64,000 bases of DNA from NCBI GenBank assembly GCA_905233985.1, contig CAJOFA010000014.1:1-64000 (forward strand). The letters run 5' to 3'. The DNA is from an uncultured Prevotella sp. (GTDB lineage Bacteria; Bacteroidota; Bacteroidia; Bacteroidales; Bacteroidaceae). A model generated the notes under the pieces. It was given only the letters and a program-made list of their open reading frames with translations, had not been told where the DNA came from and did no database searches. This document shows positions 44,838 to 53,371 of the stretch, piece by piece (positions within the stretch are counted from its first letter, which is position 1; every line of letters begins with the position of its first letter). The translations under genes were made by a program, and so were the position numbers.

Positions 44838-44960
44838 ATTTGACAATTGGACTATTTCACAATTGGACCATTGCCAACGGTAATAGTCAAATAATAAATG
44901 GTAAAATAGTCAAATGGTAAAATAGTCAAATGGTAAAATGGTCCAATAGTAAAATGAACC
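44838..44960. repeat. Octad-periodic repeats downstream of the two-component operon
   Basis: The left half has TTGGACTA, TTTCACAA, TTGGACCA. The right half alternates AAATGGTA and AAATAGTC for about seven units. Left and right halves are roughly inverted (TTGGACTA versus TAGTCAAA/TGGTCCAA). It lies in the 283-bp gap between the AraC fragment and the membrane-protein gene, where no gene is seen. Confidence 0.7.
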
Positions 44961-44970
44961 GGTTGTCAAA

Positions 44971-45567
44971 TTAGAAATACGGTTGCTGCAAGAACACGAA
45001 ACACACCGTTTCGTAGAGCTGCACGAGGAGCATATAGAACAGCACAAAGGGGGCTGCGGTGCGGATGCCGGCGACAAGGGTTTCATAGACGCTGTGCAGG
45101 CTGTCGAAACGCCCTGCCACGACGCCATAGACGATGCTGATGAGCATGACGGAAACAGCACAGAAGGGCACGAGGCTGTCGCTGAACGGCGACGGAAAGA
45201 GGTTGCCCGTGGCGCTGAGCAGGATAGCATGTGGAACGGCGGTGAGCAGAACCAGTACGACGACACATAGCACCAGCACCATGAGCGCCGCACCAAAGGC
45301 GATACGCTCCCGATGGCTACGGGGAGCAGACAATCCGCTACGCTTCATACACTCCCACGCCATGCCGAGCAGCAGTATCCATATCAGCTGTGGTGTGGCC
45401 AGCATGGTGGAGAAATGGCCAAAGAGCCATCTGATGCCCTCACTACTCAGCAGCGAGCGCACACCACCCAGCGACGCGGCACTCAGTATCCACGACACCA
45501 GCACCAACACCAGTTCGACAAGTAGCAGTATCAGCGCCAACCGGCTTAACAAACGTCCCGTTTTCAT
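44971..45567 (-). CDS. Polytopic membrane protein, AbgT-like in part
   Basis: A 198-residue integral membrane protein with about five hydrophobic helices. The segment LLSSEGIRWLFGHF resembles a conserved stretch in Bacteroidetes proteins related to AbgT transporters, but the protein is far shorter than AbgT (about 500 residues). I do not assign a transport role. The RR stop codon and this start share one base (TGATG), so translation is coupled to the response regulator. The ATG at 45567 is preferred over the GTG just before it. Confidence 0.65.
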   Translation of the reverse strand: MKTGRLLSRLALILLLVELVLVLVSWILSAASLGGVRSLLSSEGIRWLFGHFSTMLATPQLIWILLLGMAWECMKRSGLSAPRSHRERIAFGAALMVLVLCVVVLVLLTAVPHAILLSATGNLFPSPFSDSLVPFCAVSVMLISIVYGVVAGRFDSLHSVYETLVAGIRTAAPFVLFYMLLVQLYETVCFVFLQQPYF

Positions 45568-46292
45568 CACTCGCTGTCAGGCTCCAGGTTGTCAATGTCG
45601 AGAATACGCAGTTCAAGGGCACGCACCACCAGACGTGTGGCATTGATGCCGATGCCACCGTTGCCGTCAGGGAAGAGTTTTTGCACCAGCTCGTTCTGCC
45701 TCTTTTCCAGACTCTTCACGCCGAAAGGCATGCCACGCAGGTTCGTAATCTGTTCCTTGGTGAAGCCGAGGGCAAGGTGACGCAGGAAACGCTCGTCATA
45801 CTCGTCAATCTCATAGTTGACCAACGAGTCCTGTCTTACCTGACTGTTGCTGACGGCACGGCAGAAGCGCTCCACAATCTTACGCAGGATAGGCTCGTTG
45901 AACACCAGCTGCTTGCCCTCCATCACCGAGCGCACATCACTACGGGTAAGCATCTCGCCGCTCTTGAGGATGATACCGTCGGCACCTGCATCGAGCACGT
46001 CAACCCAGAGTTTCTCGTTGAGAATCTCACCGGTGAATATTAGCACCCGCACGTCACGGTACATCTCCTTCGTCTGACGGCAAATCTCCACACCGACGGT
46101 GGTAGAGCCGCCAAGCCCGAGGTCGAGCAGCACGAGGTCGGGCTGCTGTTGCTTGATGAGCCGCCAGTAGGCTACCTCGCTGTCGGCTGTACCTATTACT
46201 TCTGCTTCGGGTATGTCATTGCGGATGATACCCTCCGTGCCCTTCAGTTCGAGGGGGACGTCTTCTACGATAATGACTTTGAATGGTTCCAT
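45567..46292 (-). CDS. Response regulator with DNA-binding C-terminus
   Basis: A 241-residue two-component output protein. The receiver domain starts at KVIIVEDVPLEL (acidic pocket), has the phospho-acceptor Asp in LVLLDLGLGG and the Lys in GIILKSGE. The C-terminal 90 residues form a LuxR-like helix-turn-helix (LALGFTKEQITNLRGMPFGVKSLEKRQNEL) of the kind seen in Bacteroidales DUF5932-type regulators. It overlaps the upstream kinase gene by 28 bp and the downstream membrane gene by 1 bp, so all three are one operon. The kinase is its obvious partner. Confidence 0.9.
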   Translation of the reverse strand: MEPFKVIIVEDVPLELKGTEGIIRNDIPEAEVIGTADSEVAYWRLIKQQQPDLVLLDLGLGGSTTVGVEICRQTKEMYRDVRVLIFTGEILNEKLWVDVLDAGADGIILKSGEMLTRSDVRSVMEGKQLVFNEPILRKIVERFCRAVSNSQVRQDSLVNYEIDEYDERFLRHLALGFTKEQITNLRGMPFGVKSLEKRQNELVQKLFPDGNGGIGINATRLVVRALELRILDIDNLEPDSE

Positions 46293-49200
46293 CGTGGTAA
46301 TGTTATGATAATAATTGTTGTTGGCTGTTGGGGGTTACTGTCCGACGTGCCCTGCACAATTTCCGCCCTGATGCCGCAACCTCGGCGGTTGGTGGCTTCA
46401 GAGTGGTCACGCACAATCTGCCGGCAGAGCAGATAGGTGATATGGTCGTCTGCCGGTGAGAAGAGTTCCTGTGCCTCATGGTCGGTGAGGTGCAGATTCG
46501 TCGTGACCGTATAGACGAGATATTTGTCGTCCTTCACGCTGACGCTGACCTGCTCACCCTGACGTGTCAGCATCTCGAAGAGGTAATGGAGCAGGTTGCT
46601 GTCACCCAGCACCGTTTCACCATAGAGCGTCACGGGTTCGAGGTGCAGCTTGACACGTTCCACCTGACGCATGGCCTGCTGACTCAGCAGCGAATAGAGG
46701 TCACGGTAGTAGGTCACTATCTCGTGAATGGTCTGCATGTCCGTCTCGGGACGATCTACGAGTTGCCGGATGCGGCTGGGATAGTACATCGTCTCATGCT
46801 TGAGCGTTGACAGACAATTGTCGAGCACCGAGTTGGACACATGGAGGTTGTTGTTCTCCAGTTCTGCACGGCGCCGCTCATCCTCTGCCAGCTCGATGTT
46901 CACAATCTGTTGCTGACGTGAAGAGATGGAGTCACGCAAAGCCTGAAGGATGCGGCTGACCACACGCTGCAGTTCCTCCGGATAGTCGGCTGAGGCCAAC
47001 GGCTCAATCTGCTGAAGTTTCTCGGCAGCCGACTGCGGCGTGAGCAGGATATTATTGATGGTATTGATGCGCTCCACGCAGAAGCGGTAGTACAGCCGAT
47101 GACGGTAATACAGCAGATAGTATGCCGGCAGGATGACGGCCAGGACGAGCAGCAGGATGACGATGGCGATGGTCTTGTTGGTACGTGACTGCTGCATCAT
47201 ACGGCAGTAGTCAGTCAGCGAGTTATCCGCCGAGCGTTCCTTGAAGAGTTGCGTATAGACCTTGTTGTTGTACTGGTAGAGTGCCCACTCATGGAGGGCA
47301 AGGGCAGCAACGGCTGACTCGTTACGCATGACGAGAATAATGTCATAGTTGGTCTGCACGCTGTCCTGGAACCATTGTATCTCAGGAGCAGGCAGCGACG
47401 TGTCACCCATCGGCTGCATGAGCAACTGACTGCCCGGATACTGCGAGAGGTAATGCTGGTTGAGATAGTATCGGCAGGAGTCCGCCCACATCAGGGTGCG
47501 CTCGTAGTTGCCGTTGATGTTACTGAAGTAAGCGCTGTCGGAGTAGATATACGCCTTGTCAAGGTTGCTGAGCGGCTGCGGCTGGGCGATGATTTGCTGG
47601 CAGACAGACATCAGCAGGCAGACAACCGCCATCACCCTACCCTTCGGCAGACGAAAGAAGAACCGGCTACCCTTGTTCTCCTCACTCTCGGCACCGATGG
47701 TACACACGCTGAAGAGGTTGCTGAGCTTCCGGTATTTCTCTATGATGCCTCGGCAGTTCATCAGTCCGAAGCCGTGTGACGAAGGCTGGTGTGAGGTTTG
47801 AGGATTGTCCGTAATCACCTTATGGTCAAACAAGTGTTCCAACTGTTCCTGACTCATACCGACACCCGTATCGGCAACGCTGATTTCCACGTAGTCGTCC
47901 GTTTCCTCTGCTGCCACGTCGATATGCCCGCCCTTGTCGGTAAACTTCCGTGCATTGTCGGCCAGCGTGTTCAGCATGAACAGCGTCAGGATGCGGTCGG
48001 CCTTGACCATAGACTCCGTTGGCTGCACGTTCAGTTCAATGCCCTTCAAGCTGAACGACATCTTTCCACGTGCCACGATGTCAAACAGTTGCTGCAAGGG
48101 GAAGCTCTCGATGCGCAGGCTCAGCTCACCCTGACGCAGCTGAATCCAATGCGTCAGCACGTCATTATACTCGTTGATTTTCTCCGTCAGTTCACGGATA
48201 TAGTCCAGACGCTGCTCCCTGAGCGAGTCGTCCGAACCTTCGGCAGATGCATCATTGGCTGACGGCACCCCCGTGTCGAGTCGCTCCACCTCATGCACGA
48301 TGCGGTCGATGAACGGCATGATGCCATTGACCAGCGACACCTTGGCACGCTGCTCCAGGTTACGGCGCTCATTGCTGCGGATATGGGCAACACTCAAGTC
48401 ACGCGCCTCATTGATTTCCTCGACATGCTCCTCCAGCTCCGTGCTCTGACGCTCGTTCTCCTCCTGCCATTCCTTGAGCGGCTGCAGCAGTTCGTCGAGC
48501 GACTGGTCCTTGCTGCGCTTCGTGTGCAGATAATTGAACAGCCAGAGCATGATGACCAGCAGCACGATAGCCACAACGACCAGCAGCAGCATCCAGTTGA
48601 GCTGCGTGGATTCGTGGTCGTACATCTCGGCACGTGCCTGCAGCGAACGGTCCTGTCGGGTCTGCTCCTGCAGGTCGAGGTAGATGTTGCGGTTCTCGTC
48701 GCTGTGTGCCTTGTCGTTGATAGCGGAGTAAGCCACCGAGAGCTGTTCACGGATACTCGCCACCAGGTCTGGAGCCTGATTGATGCGCTCGTCCGAGAGT
48801 GCCAGGTTCAGCATGTCAAGAGCCGCCATATCATCGTTCATGGAGTGATAGCAGGAGGCCAGCGTGCGATAGGCACCAGCCGTCTGATAGACATCGCCGT
48901 ATTCATAGAAGATGCTCAGCGCGACGTCAGCCATCCACACAGGCAGCTGGTCATCGGGAATTTCACTCGGATTGATGAACTTCATGGCGGGCAGGTTGTC
49001 GGCCATCAGCTGCTGACGGGTTTCTTCTGACATCAAATGGTCAGACAAAGCCTCCAGCGAATTGGCGATAAAATACGGATAGTCATGTTGCGAAGCAGTC
49101 AGATAACAACGCATCAGGCAGTCGAACTCCTGCTGGTTGATGTCCTGCTGCGTTCCCTCGGTGATGATGCCGCCGGCGCCCACATTGTAGAGATAGTTCA

Positions 49201-49852
49201 GGTACTGGGCCGTGTCACGCTGGATGATTCCCCCCGGGTCAATGGCATAGAGGGCATCTATCGACTGGCGCTCAAGTCCTACATAATAATAATAGGTGGA
49301 GTTGACGATGGCATACTCGCTCTCGGCATAGATCATGCGCAGCTGCAGGTGCTCCGAGAGCCGTCCCTGGTCCTCGTCAATACGCCGCAGGCGTTCGAGG
49401 GCACGCTCACGGTAGTCGTGAAACTCCTTGTTGGCAGAACGCCGCTGACACAAGCGCATGCGCTGCACGTCGGCAATGAGCAGCTCCACCTGGTTGTCGG
49501 TCATCTCCGACAGGCTGTCAAGACAACGCTGTGCCCCGTCATAGTCCATGCGCATGATGCTGACGAAGGCGAGGTTGTTGAGCGCCTCGGCACAACCGTC
49601 ACGATAGGCCGAGGAAAACAACGTCGTCGTGTCGCCTATAGCCTGGTCGTAAGCCCGTCGTGCATAGTACTCCGTAGAGTCAAGATTACGGTAGTGATAG
49701 GCATAGGAAATATTATTCAGCTTGTCCACCGACTGCCTATCGGGTGATGAACAGGAACAGAAAATGAAGAATGAAGAATGAAGAATGAAGAATAGTATGA
49801 AGAATGATGAGTGATGAATGAGGAATGGGGCTATCGTCTTATATAGCCTCAC
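46265..49852 (-). CDS. Large double histidine kinase (DUF5112/DUF5113-like)
   Basis: A giant sensor protein of about 1195 residues with two sensor-membrane-kinase halves in tandem. Half one has a TPR-like extracytoplasmic domain, a membrane helix (LLLVVVAIVLLVIMLWLF), a coiled coil, and an HATPase domain with N-box NTLADNARKF and G-box ADTGVGMS, GFGLMNC. Then a second membrane or signal-like segment (VMAVVCLLMSVCQQIIA) leads to another external domain, another helix and a second, degenerate kinase-like region. It resembles Bacteroidales DUF5112/DUF5113 kinases. The start is uncertain: GTG at 49852 gives a lipoprotein-like signal, partly encoded by 7-nt repeats. ATG at 49951 lies in a 99-bp repeat and overlaps eda. 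Confidence 0.78.
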   Translation of the reverse strand: MRLYKTIAPFLIHHSSFFILFFILHSSFFIFCSCSSPDRQSVDKLNNISYAYHYRNLDSTEYYARRAYDQAIGDTTTLFSSAYRDGCAEALNNLAFVSIMRMDYDGAQRCLDSLSEMTDNQVELLIADVQRMRLCQRRSANKEFHDYRERALERLRRIDEDQGRLSEHLQLRMIYAESEYAIVNSTYYYYVGLERQSIDALYAIDPGGIIQRDTAQYLNYLYNVGAGGIITEGTQQDINQQEFDCLMRCYLTASQHDYPYFIANSLEALSDHLMSEETRQQLMADNLPAMKFINPSEIPDDQLPVWMADVALSIFYEYGDVYQTAGAYRTLASCYHSMNDDMAALDMLNLALSDERINQAPDLVASIREQLSVAYSAINDKAHSDENRNIYLDLQEQTRQDRSLQARAEMYDHESTQLNWMLLLVVVAIVLLVIMLWLFNYLHTKRSKDQSLDELLQPLKEWQEENERQSTELEEHVEEINEARDLSVAHIRSNERRNLEQRAKVSLVNGIMPFIDRIVHEVERLDTGVPSANDASAEGSDDSLREQRLDYIRELTEKINEYNDVLTHWIQLRQGELSLRIESFPLQQLFDIVARGKMSFSLKGIELNVQPTESMVKADRILTLFMLNTLADNARKFTDKGGHIDVAAEETDDYVEISVADTGVGMSQEQLEHLFDHKVITDNPQTSHQPSSHGFGLMNCRGIIEKYRKLSNLFSVCTIGAESEENKGSRFFFRLPKGRVMAVVCLLMSVCQQIIAQPQPLSNLDKAYIYSDSAYFSNINGNYERTLMWADSCRYYLNQHYLSQYPGSQLLMQPMGDTSLPAPEIQWFQDSVQTNYDIILVMRNESAVAALALHEWALYQYNNKVYTQLFKERSADNSLTDYCRMMQQSRTNKTIAIVILLLVLAVILPAYYLLYYRHRLYYRFCVERINTINNILLTPQSAAEKLQQIEPLASADYPEELQRVVSRILQALRDSISSRQQQIVNIELAEDERRRAELENNNLHVSNSVLDNCLSTLKHETMYYPSRIRQLVDRPETDMQTIHEIVTYYRDLYSLLSQQAMRQVERVKLHLEPVTLYGETVLGDSNLLHYLFEMLTRQGEQVSVSVKDDKYLVYTVTTNLHLTDHEAQELFSPADDHITYLLCRQIVRDHSEATNRRGCGIRAEIVQGTSDSNPQQPTTIIIITLPRWNHSKSLS
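49763..49830. repeat. Heptad array encoding the kinase signal segment
   Basis: Four perfect AATGAAG units (49763-49790), followed after a short break by AATGATG, AGTGATG, AATGAGG, AATGGGG. On the minus strand the array reads as HSSFFI/ILHSSFF, the hydrophobic N-terminus of the double kinase. Confidence 0.88.
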
Positions 49853-49859
49853 AGAGCAT

Positions 49860-49958
49860 GCGGCAGCAAATTGACTTCGTCGATACTGCTCACGCTCGGG
49901 ATAACTGATGCGAGCATCGCTCTCCACTCGCTTAAGCGCAGCATTCTTCATTCTTCAT
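49860..49958. repeat. 99-bp direct repeat, copy 1
   Basis: Identical over 99 bp to 51118-51216 and in the same orientation. It ends in two ATTCTTC units. This copy supplies the last codons and the stop of eda and an open frame running into the double kinase. Confidence 0.93.
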
Positions 49959-50624
49959 TGCGCGTGCCTTAGCCACATAACCGAGTGCCTCCTTGCACTT
50001 GTCGGTCACATACTGCCAGTCGCCGGCCTGCACCTTCTCCTTCGGGAAGAGCTTCGAGCCCATGCCCACGCAGAACACGCCAGCCTTGAACCACTTGGTC
50101 AGGTTCTCCTCTTCGGGAGCCACGCCACCGGTCACCATGATCTTCGACCAAGGCATCGGAGCCTTCAGGCCCTTGATCATGTTCGGTCCTACGACGTCGC
50201 CGGGGAACACCTTGGTCAGGTCGCAGCCCAGCTCCTGAGCCTTGCCAATCTCGCTGACCGTCATACAGCCAGGGCAGTAAGGCACCAGACGACGGTTGCA
50301 CACTGGGGCAATCTCGGGATTGAACAGCGGACCCACCACGAAGTTAGCACCCAGCTGCAAGTACATCGCTGCCGTAGGAGCATCGACCACGCTGCCGATA
50401 CCCAGCGCCAACTCAGGACATTCCTTGTCAGCCCACTTCACCAGTTCGCCGAACACCTCCTGGGCGAAGTCGCCACGGTTCGTAAACTCGAACGCCCTGA
50501 CGCCGCCCTCATAGCAAGCCTTCACCACGTTCTTACAAGTCTCTAAATCCTTGTGATAGAAGACAGGCACCATACCCGTGTCCCCGATCTTCTGCATCAC
50601 TGCTATCTTATCAAACTTAGCCAT
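49932..50624 (-). CDS. eda: 2-dehydro-3-deoxyphosphogluconate aldolase
   Basis: Cleaves KDPG (and often 4-hydroxy-2-oxoglutarate) to pyruvate and glyceraldehyde 3-phosphate, the last step of the Entner-Doudoroff and uronate routes. The class I aldolase barrel is complete. The catalytic Glu is likely in RAFEFTNRG, and the Schiff-base Lys is in the KVFPGD stretch. 230 residues is slightly longer than usual. The extra C-terminal residues (MKNEECCA) are encoded by the 99-bp repeat, which also provides the stop codon. kdgK lies upstream in the same direction, separated by the four-helix-bundle cassette. Confidence 0.95.
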   Translation of the reverse strand: MAKFDKIAVMQKIGDTGMVPVFYHKDLETCKNVVKACYEGGVRAFEFTNRGDFAQEVFGELVKWADKECPELALGIGSVVDAPTAAMYLQLGANFVVGPLFNPEIAPVCNRRLVPYCPGCMTVSEIGKAQELGCDLTKVFPGDVVGPNMIKGLKAPMPWSKIMVTGGVAPEEENLTKWFKAGVFCVGMGSKLFPKEKVQAGDWQYVTDKCKEALGYVAKARAMKNEECCA

Positions 50625-50631
50625 AAAAATA

Positions 50632-50662
50632 AATGAAGAATGAAGAATGAAGAATGAAGAAT
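50632..50662. repeat. Heptad array, 4.4 x AATGAAG, left edge of second cassette
   Basis: Directly upstream of the eda start codon (8 bp), downstream of the four-helix-bundle gene. It is inverted relative to the arrays at 51087-51114 and 51201-51214. Confidence 0.9.
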
Positions 50663-50681
50663 TTTGTTCTTCCGGTCTGCA

Positions 50682-51074
50682 CTAATCATTCGTGTTTATA
50701 ATTTTATTATTCTTTTTTACTGTTTTAATGGATGAAACCAACAAGGCAATCAACTCACTACAATCTTGCGACATACTTTCAAACTCCTTGTCGCCAAGAA
50801 TAGATGTGTCATGAAGCAAGTTCAACCAGTTCATCGTCTCATTAGCCTCTTTTAATGCTATATGAAGTTTGGAAATGAAGTCTGAAGGACTTTGTGCGAA
50901 TTCCGACTCATGCACATTGGCAGAAATCGACGTTCCCGACCTGAGAACCTGTTTATAGATGGCCTGCAGTTTCCAGTCATTGTCTGTAAAATGAAGGAAC
51001 ATCTTAACAATCCTCACCGCAAAAGCATAACTTTTTACATGAATTGTCGAACCATCTCGTTTAAAATGTCTCAT
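50682..51074 (-). CDS. Four-helix bundle protein (S23/IVP family), second copy
   Basis: A 130-residue relative of the protein at 26211, with the blocks KQVLRSGTSISANVHESEFAQ and FISKLHIALKEANETMNW. The native start is taken as MRHFKRDGSTIHVKSYAF (51074), because the 45 residues ahead of it in the frame come from the 99-bp repeat and a heptad array. It is inserted between kdgK and eda, two genes of the same pathway that would otherwise be adjacent. It is closed on both sides by AATGAAG-type arrays in opposite orientation. Its function is unknown. Confidence 0.87.
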   Translation of the reverse strand: MRHFKRDGSTIHVKSYAFAVRIVKMFLHFTDNDWKLQAIYKQVLRSGTSISANVHESEFAQSPSDFISKLHIALKEANETMNWLNLLHDTSILGDKEFESMSQDCSELIALLVSSIKTVKKNNKIINTND

Positions 51075-51086
51075 GGGCGGAAGCAA

Positions 51087-51114
51087 ATTCTTCGTTCTTA
51101 ATTCTTCATTCACT
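51087..51114. repeat. Heptad array, 4 units, right edge of second cassette
   Basis: ATTCTTC, GTTCTTA, ATTCTTC, ATTCACT. This is the reverse complement of the GAAGAAT type on the left edge. It is followed by copy 2 of the 99-bp repeat. Confidence 0.85.
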
Positions 51115-51117
51115 ACG

Positions 51118-51216
51118 GCGGCAGCAAATTGACTTCGTCGATACTGCTCACGCTCGGGATAACTGATGCGAGCATCGCTCTCCACTCGCTTAAGCGCAGC
51201 ATTCTTCATTCTTCAT
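51118..51216. repeat. 99-bp direct repeat, copy 2
   Basis: Identical to 49860-49958. It abuts the 3' end of kdgK, and the kdgK TGA stop (51213-51215) lies in the repeat's last heptad. Confidence 0.93.
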
Positions 51217-52235
51217 CGTTGTACTCGTCCATTAGCGTTGCCACCGGCGAGGGATTCCACTTCATCAACACTCACGAGGTTGAAGTCACCGTTGATGGTG
51301 TGCTTCAGGGCGCTGGCAGCCACAGCGAACTCCAGGGCCTCGCCCTGCGTCGGCTTCGTCAGCAGACCGTGAATCAGACCACCCGAGAACGAGTCACCAC
51401 CACCCACGCGGTCGATGATCGGGTTAATCTCGTAGCGCTTGCTCTGGTAGAACTCGTTTCCGTCGTAGATCAGCGCCTTCCATCCGTTGAACGTAGCGCT
51501 GAACGACTCACGCAGCGTCGAGACCACATACTTGAAACCGAACTCCTCACGCATCTGTTTGAAGATACCCTCATAGCCGGCAGCGTCCGTCTGTCCGCCC
51601 TCCACGTCAGCGTCGGGCTTGAAGCCGAGGCACAGCTCTGCATCCTCCTCGTTGCCGATGCACACATCCACATACTTCATCAGCGGGCGCATGATGCTGA
51701 TAGCTTTCTCCGAGGTCCACAGCTTCTTGCGGAAGTTCAGGTCCACACTCACCGTCACACCGTGACGCTTGGCAGTCTCACAAGCCAGACGGGTCAGCTC
51801 GGCAGCCTTGTCGCTGATGGCGGGGGTGATGCCGCTCCAATGGAACCAGGCAGCGCCCTCCATGATCTTGTCGAAGTCGAAGTCCTCGGGCTGTGCCTCG
51901 GCGATGGCGCTGTGGGCACGGTCGTAGATGACCTTCGAGGGGCGCATCGAGGCACCAGTCTCTGCATAGTACAGTCCTACGCGGTCGCCACCGCGTGCAA
52001 TAAATTTGGTATTCACCCCGTAGCGGCGCAGGGCGTTGACGGCAATCTGTCCTATTTCGTGCTTCGGCAACTTGCTGACGAAGTAAGCCTCGTGGCCGTA
52101 GTTCGCCAAGGAGATAGCCACGTTAGCCTCACCCCCACCCGGGATGATGCGGAATGATTCACTCTGGATGAAACGGTCGTTGCCTTGCGGCGACAGGCGA
52201 AGCATGATCTCGCCCAATGTTACAATCTTAGCCAT
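51213..52235 (-). CDS. kdgK: 2-dehydro-3-deoxygluconokinase (PfkB family)
   Basis: Phosphorylates 2-keto-3-deoxygluconate to KDPG, the substrate of Eda. Ribokinase-fold signatures: GEIMLRLSP and PGGGEANVAISLANYG at the N-terminus, and DRVGGGDSFSGGLIHGLL with the catalytic Asp near 290. 340 residues is normal. It is assigned to KDG rather than another sugar because of its near neighbour eda. The reading frame ends in the first heptad of the 99-bp repeat, so its last residue or two may be altered. It has its own promoter (52275-52282). Confidence 0.92.
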   Translation of the reverse strand: MAKIVTLGEIMLRLSPQGNDRFIQSESFRIIPGGGEANVAISLANYGHEAYFVSKLPKHEIGQIAVNALRRYGVNTKFIARGGDRVGLYYAETGASMRPSKVIYDRAHSAIAEAQPEDFDFDKIMEGAAWFHWSGITPAISDKAAELTRLACETAKRHGVTVSVDLNFRKKLWTSEKAISIMRPLMKYVDVCIGNEEDAELCLGFKPDADVEGGQTDAAGYEGIFKQMREEFGFKYVVSTLRESFSATFNGWKALIYDGNEFYQSKRYEINPIIDRVGGGDSFSGGLIHGLLTKPTQGEALEFAVAASALKHTINGDFNLVSVDEVESLAGGNANGRVQR

Positions 52236-52274
52236 TTGTCTTTATGTATTACTTAGTTGATTCCATAATTTCCG

Positions 52275-52282
52275 CAAAGTTA
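52275..52282 (-). promoter_or_regulatory. -7 box for the kdgK-eda operon
   Basis: Minus-strand TAACTTTG, 40 bp before the kdgK start. Confidence 0.62.
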
Positions 52283-52403
52283 CGGCTAATTTCTGAAACC
52301 ACCAAATTTCCTCCGCAAAATTTCTGTTTATTGTCTTTCTTATTTTTTCGACCTTTTCTTTGGCAGTTTCGGAAATACTTCGTATCTTCGCAGCCGTAAA
52401 ACA

Positions 52404-53294
52404 ATGAAGAAACGTATGAAAAAATCTATTCTTTTTTTGATGATGCTGCTTGCCGCCGCAACGCTGTCGGCGCAGGACCTTGTGGACAGGGTGAGCCAAG
52501 CCGTAGGCGTGGAGCTGCCCAGCGAATACAAGGCCCCCGTGAAAGCCTATGTGCAGGGGAGCAAGGTGCTGGAAGGCGACGAAGCAATCTTCACAGAGCA
52601 GTTCATCACACAGCAGATGAAAGAAGACTGGGGAATCAACAAGCAGAACCAGCTGCTCTTCATCTGGGATGCCATTTATGAGCAAATCACCAAGAAGAAC
52701 TTCTACGACGGCGAGGACGGCAACAAGCAACGCCTTGCAGATTTCGAGGAAGCTATGGACAACATCAAGACCTGCGGCAAGAAATATAAACAGGATATTA
52801 TAGCCTATATGAAACAGCAGTCAGCAGAGGCAAGACAGCAGTCGGCTGAGGCAAGACAGCAGTCGGCTGAGGCAGTGCAAGTGACGAAGATAACTGACTA
52901 TATTGGATTAATACAATCGATTAGGTTTTATACGCTGCAGAATATTGCCACTGAATCCGAAATAATACAGGCCAAGAAACATACCAATTATTTTATAGAA
53001 GGTTGTAAGAAATTCGACATTGATTATCACGCCTTACTCCCCTTGGAAGTTCAACGATTTTATGATATCAAGCCCACAAAGCAAAACACGCTCACGTGCG
53101 AAAAGGCAATAGTGAAGATATTGAACATTACACTGGATGAAATAGTCAAACTTTATAACATTTGCCAGCAGGCACCTCATGCTGAACGTGAACAAATTGA
53201 TATAAAATACGTTATTGAGAGTTGCCAGAAATACAATGTCGATTACAAGAGCAAGCTCACTCCTGAAATCCGCAGGTTCTACGGCATAGAATAA
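52404..53294 (+). CDS. Secreted hypothetical protein with repeated motif
   Basis: A 296-residue exported protein I do not recognise. The signal peptide is KKSILFLMMLLAAATLSAQ. A coiled-coil region near 137-158 contains three tandem copies of QQSAEAR encoded by a 21-nt tandem repeat (52815-52874). The C-terminal half has an internal duplication: KKFDIDYHALLPLEVQRFYDI and QKYNVDYKSKLTPEIRRFYGI, the second ending the protein. A TATCTTCG box at 52383-52390 with TTTG 20 bp upstream fits a slightly off-consensus promoter. It is a single gene between kdgK and the restriction-like pair. Confidence 0.72.
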   Translation: MKKRMKKSILFLMMLLAAATLSAQDLVDRVSQAVGVELPSEYKAPVKAYVQGSKVLEGDEAIFTEQFITQQMKEDWGINKQNQLLFIWDAIYEQITKKNFYDGEDGNKQRLADFEEAMDNIKTCGKKYKQDIIAYMKQQSAEARQQSAEARQQSAEAVQVTKITDYIGLIQSIRFYTLQNIATESEIIQAKKHTNYFIEGCKKFDIDYHALLPLEVQRFYDIKPTKQNTLTCEKAIVKILNITLDEIVKLYNICQQAPHAEREQIDIKYVIESCQKYNVDYKSKLTPEIRRFYGIE

Positions 53295-53371
53295 GGGGCT
53301 GTGAAAATAAGAACTCCCCCCGACGCTCCTGATGAATCGGAATGCCGGGGGGAGTTGTTTGTGTTCAGTCT

